From Fibrobacter sp. (lineage in GTDB: Bacteria > Fibrobacterota > Fibrobacteria > Fibrobacterales > Fibrobacteraceae), in NCBI GenBank assembly GCA_024398835.1, contig JAKSIK010000004.1, forward strand, positions 62,001 to 126,000: 64,000 nt of DNA, written 5' to 3'. The notes under the pieces are model-generated. The model worked only from the letters and a program-made list of their open reading frames with translations, was not told where the DNA came from and searched no databases. Below are positions 27,110 through 35,587 of this stretch, piece after piece. The stretch's first letter is position 1; every line of letters begins with the position of its first letter. The position numbers and the translations under genes are program-made.

Positions 27110-27772
27110 CTAAAACAGCTGCCCTGGTAATTTCAGTTTCTGCTTTGGCGGGAACTGATTGCCCCAGAACCGCTTGTCGAATTCATCCGTTTCCGTTTCA
27201 CTTACAAAGTAACCTTGGGGATCCTTGTATGTTCCACGCACACCGTCCAAAAATCCTGGCGTCAGTTCCTTGATGAGGAAGTATGGAGCATCACCATCTG
27301 GGTCATCGGCATAGCGCACACCCTTGGATGTTGCCGTGACAAAGCCGCACTTGCCATAGAAGCGGATGTTGCCGCACATGGCGATACAACCGGCCCCCAT
27401 TTCGCAGGCGCGTTCCAGCGCAAAGTCCAAAAGTATCTTGCCGTAGCCTTGGCGTTGCAAATCCGGTCGCACACTGATGGGGCCAAACGTCATCATTCTC
27501 AAATGGCGATTTGAAAAGCCGCGGAGGCAATCTTCATCCAGCAAAATCTCGCTCCATGCGAACATCACGTGAGCAATGATTTCGCCCTTCCGTTCCAGCA
27601 CCAGGCTCAGTTCCGGAATGAATTCCGGTCTATCCCGAAAGAGGTGCAGAACATAATGCTCCAGGCAACCGGGACGATAAACGTTCCAGAAGGCATCCCG
27701 TGTTAAATTTTCAACGGCAAAAAAGTCGGCAGAGGTTTCCTGCCGAATAGTGAGATTCGATTTAATATCCAT
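27110..27772 (-). CDS. GNAT-family N-acetyltransferase (YhbS-like)
   Basis: 220 aa, start chosen at 27772 with AAAGGA 10 bases upstream. The acetyl-CoA motif is FGPISVRPDLQRQGYGKIL (Q/R-x-x-G-x-G), preceded by the substrate-domain strand AHVMF and followed by GNIRFYGKCGF, as in the YhbS subgroup. It would transfer an acetyl group from acetyl-CoA to an unidentified small molecule or protein amine in the cytoplasm. It is monocistronic and convergent with the lipoprotein gene. Confidence 0.85.
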   Translation of the reverse strand: MDIKSNLTIRQETSADFFAVENLTRDAFWNVYRPGCLEHYVLHLFRDRPEFIPELSLVLERKGEIIAHVMFAWSEILLDEDCLRGFSNRHLRMMTFGPISVRPDLQRQGYGKILLDFALERACEMGAGCIAMCGNIRFYGKCGFVTATSKGVRYADDPDGDAPYFLIKELTPGFLDGVRGTYKDPQGYFVSETETDEFDKRFWGNQFPPKQKLKLPGQLF

Positions 27773-27928
27773 TGTTTATCCTTTTTTTGTTAGCTCCGTT
27801 TTTTACGAAGCCCGCTAGTGATTCAAAAAGGAGCAGATTGAGCCACTCGGCACAACCTGCATTAAACAATGAACCAGTCTTGGATAAGAAGCATCCAACT
27901 CCATCGTTGAGGTTTGATTTGAATATAC

Positions 27929-27957
27929 AAAAACTCCGCATTTCTGCGGAGTTTTTC
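27929..27957. terminator. Bidirectional terminator in the 27773-28097 gap
   Basis: ACTCCGCA (27933-27940) and TGCGGAGT (27945-27952) form an 8-bp stem with loop TTTC, flanked by A5 and T5. It can end transcription coming from nfnB on the minus strand. Confidence 0.75.
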
Positions 27958-27971
27958 TGAAAATTTTCAGG

Positions 27972-28069
27972 GCCTAGCGAGAGCTAAACCGAAATTTCGT
28001 TTTTGAAAAAGAAACGAGCTAGGCAAGGCGGCAGGCCCCGAAGCTGTATAAACATACAGCGTGAGGGCC
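27972..28069. other. Structured intergenic element with nested stems
   Basis: GCCTAGC (27972-27978) pairs exactly with GCTAGGC (28018-28024). Immediately after, GGCCC (28034-28038) pairs with GGGCC (28065-28069), enclosing GCTGTAT-AAAC-ATACAGC (28043-28060). It lies just after the nfnB stop. It could be a dispersed intergenic repeat, a small RNA or a 3' UTR structure. No coding potential. Confidence 0.5.
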
Positions 28070-28097
28070 GACAACGAAGATATGCGAAGCTTATAGC

Positions 28098-29597
28098 CTA
28101 TTTCTTCAAAAATTCGTTGATGCCAGCGGCAGCACGGCGTCCCTCACCCATGGCGAGAATCACAGTAGCCGCACCGAGAACAATGTCACCACCTGCATAA
28201 ACCTTCTCCATGAAGGTCTTGTTGGCAGCAGCGTCTTCCAGAAGGATGTGACCCTTCTTGTCGACGGAGAGTTCTGGAGTGGTGTTGCTGATAAGCGGGT
28301 TAGAACCATTACCGATGGCAACGAGCACTGTGTCGCATTCAATTTCGAAACTCTGGCCTTCGAGCTTGACCGGACGTGGACGGCCCTTTTCATCGGGTTC
28401 GCCAAGTTCGTACTTGTCGACGAGCATGCCACGAACGTGACCGGCTTCATCACCCAAAATCTTGGCCGGGTTCTGCAAGGTGCAGAATTCCACACCTTCT
28501 TCCTGGGCGTGGAGAACTTCTTCCTTACGGGCAGGAAGTTCGCTCATGCCGCGGCGATAGACGATACGGACTTTTTCGGCACCGAGGCGAAGAGCCATAC
28601 GGGCGGCGTCCATAGCCACGTTACCACCACCAAGAACAACCACGTTCTTGCCAGGCCACATCGGGGTATCGGCATTTTCCTTGTCGTAGGCGCGCATGAG
28701 GTTGGCGCGGGTCAGGTATTCGTTAGCGGCGAACACACCGACGAGGTTTTCACCTTCGATGTTCATGAAGAGCGGAAGGCCAGCACCAGTACCGACGAAC
28801 ACGGCATCGAAGCCGTCCTTCTCGATAAGATCCTTCAGCTTGCGGGTACGACCAATCACGAAGTTGGTTTCGAACTTCACGCCCATGGCTGCGAGAGTTT
28901 CGATTTCGCGGTCCACAATCTTCTTCGGGAGACGGAATTCAGGAATACCGTAGCGCACAACGCCACCCAGCTTGTGGAAGGCTTCGAAGATGGTCACATC
29001 GTGGCCTTCACGACGGACGTCTGCTGCCACCACGAGGCCTGCAGGACCAGAACCGATCACAGCAACCTTCTTACCGGTAGCGGGCTTCACAGCGGGCACT
29101 TCCGCACCACCGTTATTGCGTTCCCAGTCGGCAACAAAGCGTTCCAGGCGACCGATACCCACGGCCTTGTTCACGTCCTTGTTGAGCTTACCCACGGTGC
29201 AGTTCATCATGCACTGGCGTTCCTGCGGGCAAACACGACCGCAGATAGCGGGGAGAAGGCTCGTTTCCTTAATCTTTGCGATAGCGGCCTTGAAGTCGCC
29301 CTTGGCGATTTCGGCAATGAAAGCCGGAATGTTGATGTGCACCGGGCAGTTTTCCACGCAGAAAGGCTTCTTACAAGAAAGGCAGCGATTGGCTTCCACA
29401 ATGGCCTGCGCTTCGGTAAAGCCTTGGGCCACTTCTTCCATCACATGGGCGCGATAGCTCGGTTCGAGCTGCGGCATGGGCTGAGACGGAATGGACTGCT
29501 TGTCCTTCGGCTTGAGGGGCTGTTCAAGCGTTTTGATTCTTTCAAGTTCCGCCTTGGCAGCGGCATCGAGTTGTTCGCGAGACATAAATTCAGACAT
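28098..29597 (-). CDS. nfnB: NADPH-dependent glutamate synthase small-subunit-like protein, NfnB type
   Basis: 499 aa. The N-terminal iron-sulphur region has CLSCKKPFCVENCP and CGRVCPQERQCMMNC. Two Rossmann motifs follow: GSGPAGLVVAAD (FAD) and VVLGGGNVAMDAAR (NADP). A C-terminal FAD strand is YAGGDIVLGAATVILAMGEGRRAA. With the adjacent FNR-like subunit it forms the electron-bifurcating NADH-dependent reduced ferredoxin:NADP+ oxidoreductase, balancing NADH, NADPH and ferredoxin pools in anaerobes. The start ATG overlaps the NfnA stop as TAATG. A true glutamate synthase role is unlikely because no large GltB subunit is adjacent and the partner gene is NfnA-like. Confidence 0.88.
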   Translation of the reverse strand: MSEFMSREQLDAAAKAELERIKTLEQPLKPKDKQSIPSQPMPQLEPSYRAHVMEEVAQGFTEAQAIVEANRCLSCKKPFCVENCPVHINIPAFIAEIAKGDFKAAIAKIKETSLLPAICGRVCPQERQCMMNCTVGKLNKDVNKAVGIGRLERFVADWERNNGGAEVPAVKPATGKKVAVIGSGPAGLVVAADVRREGHDVTIFEAFHKLGGVVRYGIPEFRLPKKIVDREIETLAAMGVKFETNFVIGRTRKLKDLIEKDGFDAVFVGTGAGLPLFMNIEGENLVGVFAANEYLTRANLMRAYDKENADTPMWPGKNVVVLGGGNVAMDAARMALRLGAEKVRIVYRRGMSELPARKEEVLHAQEEGVEFCTLQNPAKILGDEAGHVRGMLVDKYELGEPDEKGRPRPVKLEGQSFEIECDTVLVAIGNGSNPLISNTTPELSVDKKGHILLEDAAANKTFMEKVYAGGDIVLGAATVILAMGEGRRAAAGINEFLKK

Positions 29598-30481
29598 TAT
29601 TTGCCTCCCATCTTGGCATCGGCAGCCTTATCAATATTGCACTTGTGGCCATCGTTTGCACCGAAGCGGTGCAGAGCTTCCTGTTCCTGGGGCTTGAAGG
29701 CGCCCATACGCTGGAGCATGTTGTTCCAGTCGACTTCGTGGCCGTCGAATTCCGGACCGTCGACGCAGACGAACTTCGTCTTGCCACCGATAGTCACGCG
29801 GCAACCACCGCACATGCCGGTTCCATCCACCATGATGCTGTTGAGGCTCACGATGGTCTTCACGCCGTACGGCTTTGTGGTGAGGGAGCAGAACTTCATC
29901 ATGATCGGAGGACCGATGGCAATGACCATGTCCGGCTTGCCCTTGGTGTCTTCGCACATTTCCTTCAAGGGTTCGGTCACGAGACCCTTGCGGCCGAAGG
30001 AGCCGTCATCGGTCATGTAGATGGTTTCGTCAGCGAGGGATTCCATTTCTTCCTTCATAAGGAAGAGGCTTTCGTTACGGGCACCCATGATGAGAGTAAC
30101 CTTGTTGCCAGCAGCCTTCAGGGCCTGCACAATCGGGTGCATCGGGGCAATGCCCACGCCACCGCAAACGCAAACCACATGGCCAAACTTTTCGATATGG
30201 GTCGGGGAGCCGAGCGGGCCAACCAGGACCGGGATATCGTCACCGACTTCGAAACGGGAGAGTTCGGTGGTAGTCTTGCCGACCGTCTGGAAAATAAGGG
30301 TGATGGAGCCTTCAGTCGTATCGGCATCGGCGATGGTCAGGGGGACGCGTTCGCCGTTGTCCTTATTGGTCTGGAGGATGATGAACTGGCCGGCCTTACG
30401 TTCTTGGGCGATCAGCGGGGCCTCGACGCGGAATTGGAATACCGCAGGAGAAAGTTGCTTTTTAAATAGAATTTTTGCCAT
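29597..30481 (-). CDS. nfnA: NfnA, FAD/NAD and 2Fe-2S subunit
   Basis: 294 aa, FNR-like family (also called sulfide dehydrogenase SudB or PyrK-like). FAD-binding is suggested by ERVPLTIADAD, the NAD site by GGVGIAPMHPI, and the 2Fe-2S ligands by GMCGGCRV...FVCVDGPEFD. It receives NADH electrons and passes them to NfnB. It lies 43 bases after the alpha/beta hydrolase gene and is translationally coupled to nfnB. A TATTTT box lies 10 bases before the ATG, so it may also have its own start. Confidence 0.88.
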   Translation of the reverse strand: MAKILFKKQLSPAVFQFRVEAPLIAQERKAGQFIILQTNKDNGERVPLTIADADTTEGSITLIFQTVGKTTTELSRFEVGDDIPVLVGPLGSPTHIEKFGHVVCVCGGVGIAPMHPIVQALKAAGNKVTLIMGARNESLFLMKEEMESLADETIYMTDDGSFGRKGLVTEPLKEMCEDTKGKPDMVIAIGPPIMMKFCSLTTKPYGVKTIVSLNSIMVDGTGMCGGCRVTIGGKTKFVCVDGPEFDGHEVDWNNMLQRMGAFKPQEQEALHRFGANDGHKCNIDKAADAKMGGK

Positions 30482-30524
30482 AGTGACCTGTAAAATAGAA
30501 AGGTTTGGTTTGATAAGTTGGGGT

Positions 30525-31328
30525 TTATCTCAAAAATTGCAGCATTCGGGCCCTGTAATCGGGCGCTTCGTCGTAACAGGCGTGGCCGTATTTCTCATAC
30601 AAATATACCTCGGGTGTATTTCCAGCAGCCTTCAGCCTCTCTGCAACCTCCAAAATCGAGGCCTCATAGAAGACTTTGTCCAGCCGGCTGCCAAGCACCA
30701 ACACCGGGCACTTGATTTTGGGCAAATCAGCAACATAATCAAAATTCAGGCAGGCTCGGGCCATGACTGCAAAGCGGGAAAATTCCTCGGGCGTTGCATC
30801 TGCATTGAGCTTCACCAGCGTGGGCTTGATTTTCTGACCGAGTTCTGGAGAATAAATCACATCAATGTAGTTGGATACGAGAGAATCTAGGTCTGCCGCT
30901 AGGGACCACTTCTCCCAATTTTCAAACAGCGGAACGGAGCGCCCTATCGTGCGGCAGGCGCTTGACCCCAAGATGATTTTCTCTGTCATCTCCGGATGTT
31001 CCGCGGCAATGACCTGGGCCATCATGCCTCCTTGGGAAGCGCCAAAGAAGGAAGCTTTTGTAACGCCTAAGGCCTGAAGGGCAGCGACCGTGTCCCGCGC
31101 CATGCCCTCTACAGAATAATGGTCCGGAAATTTGCGACGGCGGTCCATGAGGTAAATCTGGAAATGTTCCGCCAGAAGTTTGTAGGAGACGAGGATGGCC
31201 TCGGCCCAGCTGAGAACGCTTTTGAGGCTCATTCCCGGCAGCACCACCAGCACATGTGAACCGACCCCGAAATGGACGTAATCCATCTCAAATGCTTCAG
31301 TCTTTACCGTTTGCACCAAGTCTGACAT
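30525..31328 (-). CDS. Alpha/beta-hydrolase fold protein
   Basis: 267 aa. The nucleophile elbow is GASQGG with Ser98. The probable acid is Asp217 (GSRLDKVF) and the base His249 (YGHACYDE), all in the usual order. The oxyanion segment is LPGMS. No lid-specific motif allows a substrate to be named; esterase, lipase-like or C-C hydrolase are possible. It is second in the ispD-hydrolase-nfnAB run (33 bases after ispD), which gives no clear functional clue. Confidence 0.8.
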   Translation of the reverse strand: MSDLVQTVKTEAFEMDYVHFGVGSHVLVVLPGMSLKSVLSWAEAILVSYKLLAEHFQIYLMDRRRKFPDHYSVEGMARDTVAALQALGVTKASFFGASQGGMMAQVIAAEHPEMTEKIILGSSACRTIGRSVPLFENWEKWSLAADLDSLVSNYIDVIYSPELGQKIKPTLVKLNADATPEEFSRFAVMARACLNFDYVADLPKIKCPVLVLGSRLDKVFYEASILEVAERLKAAGNTPEVYLYEKYGHACYDEAPDYRARMLQFLR

Positions 31329-31361
31329 TAGTTAAAATCAGCCCCAAACTGGAGCATTTTT

Positions 31362-32063
31362 TTACACCCGCTTGGAGAAGATTTCGAAATCCTCAGGCGT
31401 GGTGAGTTTGTCGTTCCGGGATTCGCCCTTCACGATGTAAACAGGCACTTGGAAATGTTCCAGAATGCTGGCTTCATCGGTGGGCGTGAACTGTAGCGGC
31501 TCTTTTTCGATGCGGCTGTAAAGTTCTTTCAGGAGGTCGATGCGGGCGGCCTGCGGCGTTTGCGCCAGCCATACCGTGCGACGATCCACTGTGGTTTTTA
31601 CCAAGCCGTCTTCTGCGATTTTTACCGTATCCACCGCAGGCTTTGCCACCAGACAGGCGCCCTTTTCCACCAAGGTTTTGCAGAGTTCTCGGATAACGGA
31701 TTCACTGATGAAAGGGCGGGCCACATCGTGAACAAGAACGTATTCCGCGGCACTGGCGAGGGCACTCACGCCATTCTTCACAGATTGCCAGCGCTCCGCC
31801 CCACCTTCCACGATTTTTAATTTGTTCAAATTCTTGTTCTGAAGCACCTTCAAATCTTCCTCGAAATGGCTTTTCCAATCGCTGGGAACCGCCATCACCA
31901 CTTCCGCAATTTCATCCATGGCGAGGAAAGTTTCTAGCGAATACTGGTACACGGGCTTACCCCCCAAAAGCATCAACTGCTTGGGGACACTACCGCCCAT
32001 GCGCTTTCCAAGGCCCCCGGCGGGGAGCACCACTGCAAATTTTCCTTTGAATTCTGCTTCCAT
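31362..32063 (-). CDS. ispD: 2-C-methyl-D-erythritol 4-phosphate cytidylyltransferase
   Basis: 233 aa from ATG 32063 (MEAEFKGKFAVVLPAGG). It joins CTP and MEP in the non-mevalonate isoprenoid pathway. Visible are the nucleotide-binding PAGGLGKRMGGSVPKQ, the VHDVARPFI signature and the C-terminal TDEASILE...RNDKLTTPEDF. The ispF gene is not next to it. A TATAAT box sits 7 bases before the ATG with no Shine-Dalgarno sequence, so the mRNA is probably leaderless. Confidence 0.93.
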   Translation of the reverse strand: MEAEFKGKFAVVLPAGGLGKRMGGSVPKQLMLLGGKPVYQYSLETFLAMDEIAEVVMAVPSDWKSHFEEDLKVLQNKNLNKLKIVEGGAERWQSVKNGVSALASAAEYVLVHDVARPFISESVIRELCKTLVEKGACLVAKPAVDTVKIAEDGLVKTTVDRRTVWLAQTPQAARIDLLKELYSRIEKEPLQFTPTDEASILEHFQVPVYIVKGESRNDKLTTPEDFEIFSKRV

Positions 32064-32070
32064 GGGCTGA

Positions 32071-32113
32071 ATTATAGCAAAGTTCCGGGCGAGTTTTCTC
32101 AATTATCTATATT
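32071..32113. promoter_or_regulatory. Back-to-back -10 boxes of ispD and the GH57 gene
   Basis: ATTATA (32071-32076) is TATAAT on the minus strand, 7 bases before the ispD ATG. TATATT (32108-32113) on the plus strand is 7 bases before the GH57 ATG. The two ATGs are only 57 bases apart, so the promoters must overlap. No -35 is clear for either. Confidence 0.5.
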
Positions 32114-32120
32114 GTCGGCC

Positions 32121-34565
32121 ATGAGCGAAAAGCATCCCCTCTATTTTACGATTCATGGTCATTTTTATCAGCCACCCCGGGAAAACCCCTGGACTGGCGT
32201 TATTGAGAACCAACCGAGTGCACGGCCCAACCACGACTGGAATGAACGCATTGCGAGCCAATGCTACAGCCCCAATTCCGCCAGCCGCATTCTGAGCCCG
32301 AACGGACACATTACCGAAATCGTCAACAACTACGATTACATGAGCTTTAACATGGGCCCCACCCTTATGGGCTGGATTCGGGCCCATACGCCTGATACCT
32401 ACCGCCGCATCCAGGAGGCGGACAAGCGCAGTGCAGAACGCCTGAATGGCCACGGGAACGCCATCGCCCAGGTGTACAACCACATCATCATGCCGCTTGC
32501 CTCTGCAGAAGACCGCAAAACCCAGATTCACTGGGGCATCGAGGATTTCAAATTCCATTTTGGACGCATGCCAGAAGCCATGTGGCTTGCGGAAACCGCC
32601 ATCAATCTAGATACCGTCGTGGATTTGATTCAGGCGGGCATCAAGTTTACCATTCTCTCCCCCACCCAAGCCGATAGTTTCCGAGCTCTTGCCGAAGATG
32701 GCAGCCCCAAGGAAGGGGATTGGACTGGGTGTGCGAATACGGATATCGACACAACGCGCCCCTATCGCGTGTACCCTCGTGATAAAGAGGGCAACTTGGT
32801 GTGCGATGGATATCTGGATGTGTTTTTCTACAATCCCTGGCTCAGCAGTGCCGTCGGTTTCGAGCACTTGCTGCGTGATGCTGGCGTTTTTGGCCGCCGC
32901 ATTCAGGATGCCTGGGACCCCAACCGCGAAGACCCGCAGTTGGTGAGCATTGGTACCGATGGGGAATCCTACGGTCACCACGAGCCTTTTGGAGACATGT
33001 GCGCGGCCTGGCTGTACAACCGCTACGCCCAAGAAAACAACATGGTTCCCGTCAATTACGGCTGGTATCTGGAAAAGTTCCCGCCCAAGCACGAGGTTCT
33101 CCTGAAGAACTTCCACAGTGAAGGATGCGCCTGGAGTTGCGCCCACGGTGTTGGCCGTTGGTACCGCGATTGCGGTTGCTCCACCGGTGGTGGGCCCGGT
33201 TGGAACCAGAAGTGGCGCGGTCCCCTCCGCGATGCGTTCAACCACCTGAAACAGCTGGCAGACGAGATCTTCGTCCGGGAATTCGAGAAGATTAGTTCCG
33301 TAAATCCCTGGGACGCCCGCAATGATTACGTACAGGCCCTGGTGAAGCCGGAAGACACTTCCCGCTTGGATGCTTTTTTCAAGAAGGTGCTCGCCCATCC
33401 GGAAAAAGAGACGGATTTGGCCAAAGCCACCCGCCTCTTCGAAATCCAGAAATTCTGCCTCTTCAGCTTTACCAGCTGCGGATGGTTCTTCAATGACATT
33501 GAAGGCTTGGAACCCGTACAGAACATGCGGTATGCCCTCCGAGCCATGGAACTGATGGAGCCCTTCCTCCCCTTCGGTCATGGAATTGCAAACCAGGTGC
33601 TGAGCATTCTGGCTAGAGCCACCAGTAACGAACATCATTGGAACGGTGCAGAAGTATTCAGCCGTTTTGCCAAGGACGAAGTCCCTGTGGTAGTAAAGTT
33701 GATGGCTGAACGTGCAGCCATCTTCCACCTAGGTCTGGAAGAGGGCTACGACCAGAAAAATGCGAAGTTCGGCGCTACAAAGATTGCCAGCCGTCGCCGC
33801 CAGACTTTGGTAAAGGCCACCTACGAGGATTCCTCCATCCGCGAAAAGCGGGAAGCCAACATTCTCGTCCTCACCGACAACATGAGCCGCATCAATATTG
33901 TGGTGGCACTCACTAGCGCAGGTCAGGACGACTTGAATTTTGTGGAAAATCCAAACATCTCCACAGAAGAACTGAAACACCTGTACCCCACAGCCTACGT
34001 GGTGCGCATGCGCGATTTGATGAGCGATTCCCTCCAGCGCATCAACCAGCTGGAAACCCAGAAGAGCCTGTTGGATGTGACGCAGCAGTTCTCGGAATTC
34101 GCCATGGCCAAAGGCCTCAGCATCGATAGCCTTGCTGACCCAGACCACACCTTGCCCGATACCATGCGGAACATTCTCTCTCTGGATATCTGCGCCAAGA
34201 TTCACCATCTGGCTCTCGAATACCTGCAGGAACCGAAGCCCGAAATGTTCGACGAAATCAAGAGCCTGCTGGATGAAGCCAACGCCCTGAACGCAAGCTT
34301 CAGCTTTGGCGGTACGGGACGCATTTTCCACAGGAAACTCGCGAGCCTCATCACTGAGGTGGAAGAGAACATGAAGTCCGAAACGGTGCAGTACATCACA
34401 GAGCTCATCACCATTGCAGACCTGATGCACCTGAACATCGACAAGACTTCTCTTGAAAATCTGGTGTTCCCGCTATACCAAGAATTCAAGAAGGATCCCC
34501 GCGGCACCATGGCTGGACTCACCCCCATGTTCGGCTGGCTGAATTTTGAGGTGGTGGATGTATAA
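32121..34565 (+). CDS. Glycoside hydrolase family 57 protein with DUF3536 domain
   Basis: 814 aa from ATG 32121 (an in-frame TTG at 32112 overlaps the -10 box and is not preferred). The N-terminal GH57 barrel begins YFTIHGHFYQPPRENPW. The likely nucleophile is Glu158 (MWLAETAIN) and the acid Asp280 (SIGTDGESYGHHE). The C-terminal half is the alpha-helical DUF3536 region. GH57 enzymes act on alpha-glucans (amylase, branching, 4-alpha-glucanotransferase). There is no signal peptide, so a role in intracellular glycogen-like storage is plausible but unproven. It overlaps hpt by 8 bases. Confidence 0.85.
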   Translation: MSEKHPLYFTIHGHFYQPPRENPWTGVIENQPSARPNHDWNERIASQCYSPNSASRILSPNGHITEIVNNYDYMSFNMGPTLMGWIRAHTPDTYRRIQEADKRSAERLNGHGNAIAQVYNHIIMPLASAEDRKTQIHWGIEDFKFHFGRMPEAMWLAETAINLDTVVDLIQAGIKFTILSPTQADSFRALAEDGSPKEGDWTGCANTDIDTTRPYRVYPRDKEGNLVCDGYLDVFFYNPWLSSAVGFEHLLRDAGVFGRRIQDAWDPNREDPQLVSIGTDGESYGHHEPFGDMCAAWLYNRYAQENNMVPVNYGWYLEKFPPKHEVLLKNFHSEGCAWSCAHGVGRWYRDCGCSTGGGPGWNQKWRGPLRDAFNHLKQLADEIFVREFEKISSVNPWDARNDYVQALVKPEDTSRLDAFFKKVLAHPEKETDLAKATRLFEIQKFCLFSFTSCGWFFNDIEGLEPVQNMRYALRAMELMEPFLPFGHGIANQVLSILARATSNEHHWNGAEVFSRFAKDEVPVVVKLMAERAAIFHLGLEEGYDQKNAKFGATKIASRRRQTLVKATYEDSSIREKREANILVLTDNMSRINIVVALTSAGQDDLNFVENPNISTEELKHLYPTAYVVRMRDLMSDSLQRINQLETQKSLLDVTQQFSEFAMAKGLSIDSLADPDHTLPDTMRNILSLDICAKIHHLALEYLQEPKPEMFDEIKSLLDEANALNASFSFGGTGRIFHRKLASLITEVEENMKSETVQYITELITIADLMHLNIDKTSLENLVFPLYQEFKKDPRGTMAGLTPMFGWLNFEVVDV

Positions 34566-35079
34566 GATGTCCATGATGCCCATGTTTACGGCGGAAGCCA
34601 TCCACGAATGCGTGGAGGCCATGGCCGGACAAATCCGCAGGAACTATGAGTTCGATGTGGTGGTGGGCATTTTGACAGGATCCTTCATTTTTGTGTCGGA
34701 TTTATGCCGCTACTTTCCGCGGCAGGATTTGCAAATCAAGTTCATCAAAGCCTCCAGCTACTGCGACGAGATGCGTCCCGGCGAACTGGAAGTTTCAGGG
34801 CTCGACTTGAAGGAACTGGCCGGAAAGCGCGTGCTCCTCATCGATGACATTCTGGATACAGGCCGCACGCTGAAGTGCCTCAGCGAGAAGATTCGTGCGG
34901 CCGGTGCGGCCGCAGTCAAAACCTGCGCCCTGCTGGACAAACCCAGCCGTCGCGAAGTGGAATTCCAAGCAGATTTTACGGGATTTAAAATTGAAGACAA
35001 GTTCGTCGTAGGGTACGGACTGGACTATGCCGGAGAATACAGAACCTTCCCCGACATTTGGAGTTTAGAAGAGGAATAG
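34558..35079 (+). CDS. hpt: Hypoxanthine phosphoribosyltransferase
   Basis: About 173 aa. The PRPP-binding motif is VLLIDDILDTGRTL, the N-terminal loop is GILTGSFIFVSDL (a variant of LRGS), and the C-terminal YGLDYAGEYR matches the purine PRTase type. It salvages hypoxanthine/guanine to IMP/GMP. ATG 34558 overlaps the GH57 stop (ATGTATAA). ATG 34567 is an equally possible start, with GAGGTGG about 12 bases upstream. It is co-transcribed with both neighbours. Confidence 0.9.
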   Translation: MYKMSMMPMFTAEAIHECVEAMAGQIRRNYEFDVVVGILTGSFIFVSDLCRYFPRQDLQIKFIKASSYCDEMRPGELEVSGLDLKELAGKRVLLIDDILDTGRTLKCLSEKIRAAGAAAVKTCALLDKPSRREVEFQADFTGFKIEDKFVVGYGLDYAGEYRTFPDIWSLEEE

Positions 35080-35081
35080 GG

Positions 35082-35579
35082 ATGACGGATAACGAGCAAT
35101 TGGACGACGACATTAGACTGCATGCGACCCAAACATTTAACGCAGTAGGCCTTCGCTATAGCAAGATTAGCCGCGGCAAGCGCTTCCTCATCAATGCTGC
35201 CATGTGCCTCGCCTTCTTTATCGGCGGTTTTGTCACCTGCAAAGTCATTATCGATGTTCCCACAGAAGGAATCATTGAAAAAATCGCCGAACAGCCCGAC
35301 TTGAAAAACAAGTGCAAAGGCCGCTACGATCGCCCCATGGAATACGCCATCATGCACGAATGTGTTTTTGCCAAGGGAACTCCCAGTAGCGATAAAAAAC
35401 TAGTGCAGCGCATCAACTATTGCACCTGCGCCCTGCAAAGCGTGCAAAAAAAGAAGCCCTACCAGAAGATGTTTGAAAACAATCTGGTGGACTTCACCTT
35501 CAAAATTCGGGAAGAAAACCTCTGCCAGGATGAAAAACTAATTCCATCTCTTGGCGAAGAGACTTCTGAAGAAAAATAA
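35082..35579 (+). CDS. Unknown single-pass membrane protein with Cys-rich extracytoplasmic domain
   Basis: 165 aa from ATG 35082, two bases after the hpt stop, with GAGGAATAGGG upstream. A cytoplasmic N-terminus of about 33 residues is followed by one hydrophobic segment (FLINAAMCLAFFIGGFVTC, about 34-52). The rest is hydrophilic with several Cys (KCKGRY, HECVF, YCTCALQ, ENLCQDE), suggesting a disulphide-bonded domain outside the membrane. I recognise no family. It ends 8 bases from the convergent queA stop. Confidence 0.65.
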   Translation: MTDNEQLDDDIRLHATQTFNAVGLRYSKISRGKRFLINAAMCLAFFIGGFVTCKVIIDVPTEGIIEKIAEQPDLKNKCKGRYDRPMEYAIMHECVFAKGTPSSDKKLVQRINYCTCALQSVQKKKPYQKMFENNLVDFTFKIREENLCQDEKLIPSLGEETSEEK

Positions 35580-35587
35580 CCCGACAA

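Noticed and set aside
27772-27960. Possible 62-codon gene between the acetyltransferase and nfnB
   Set aside because: It has no ribosome site and no recognisable sequence, and it ends inside the terminator hairpin.
28248-30020. 590-codon plus-strand frame opposite nfnB and nfnA
   Set aside because: The opposite strand encodes two well-recognised proteins with all cofactor motifs. The frame is His/Phe/Thr-rich mirror coding.
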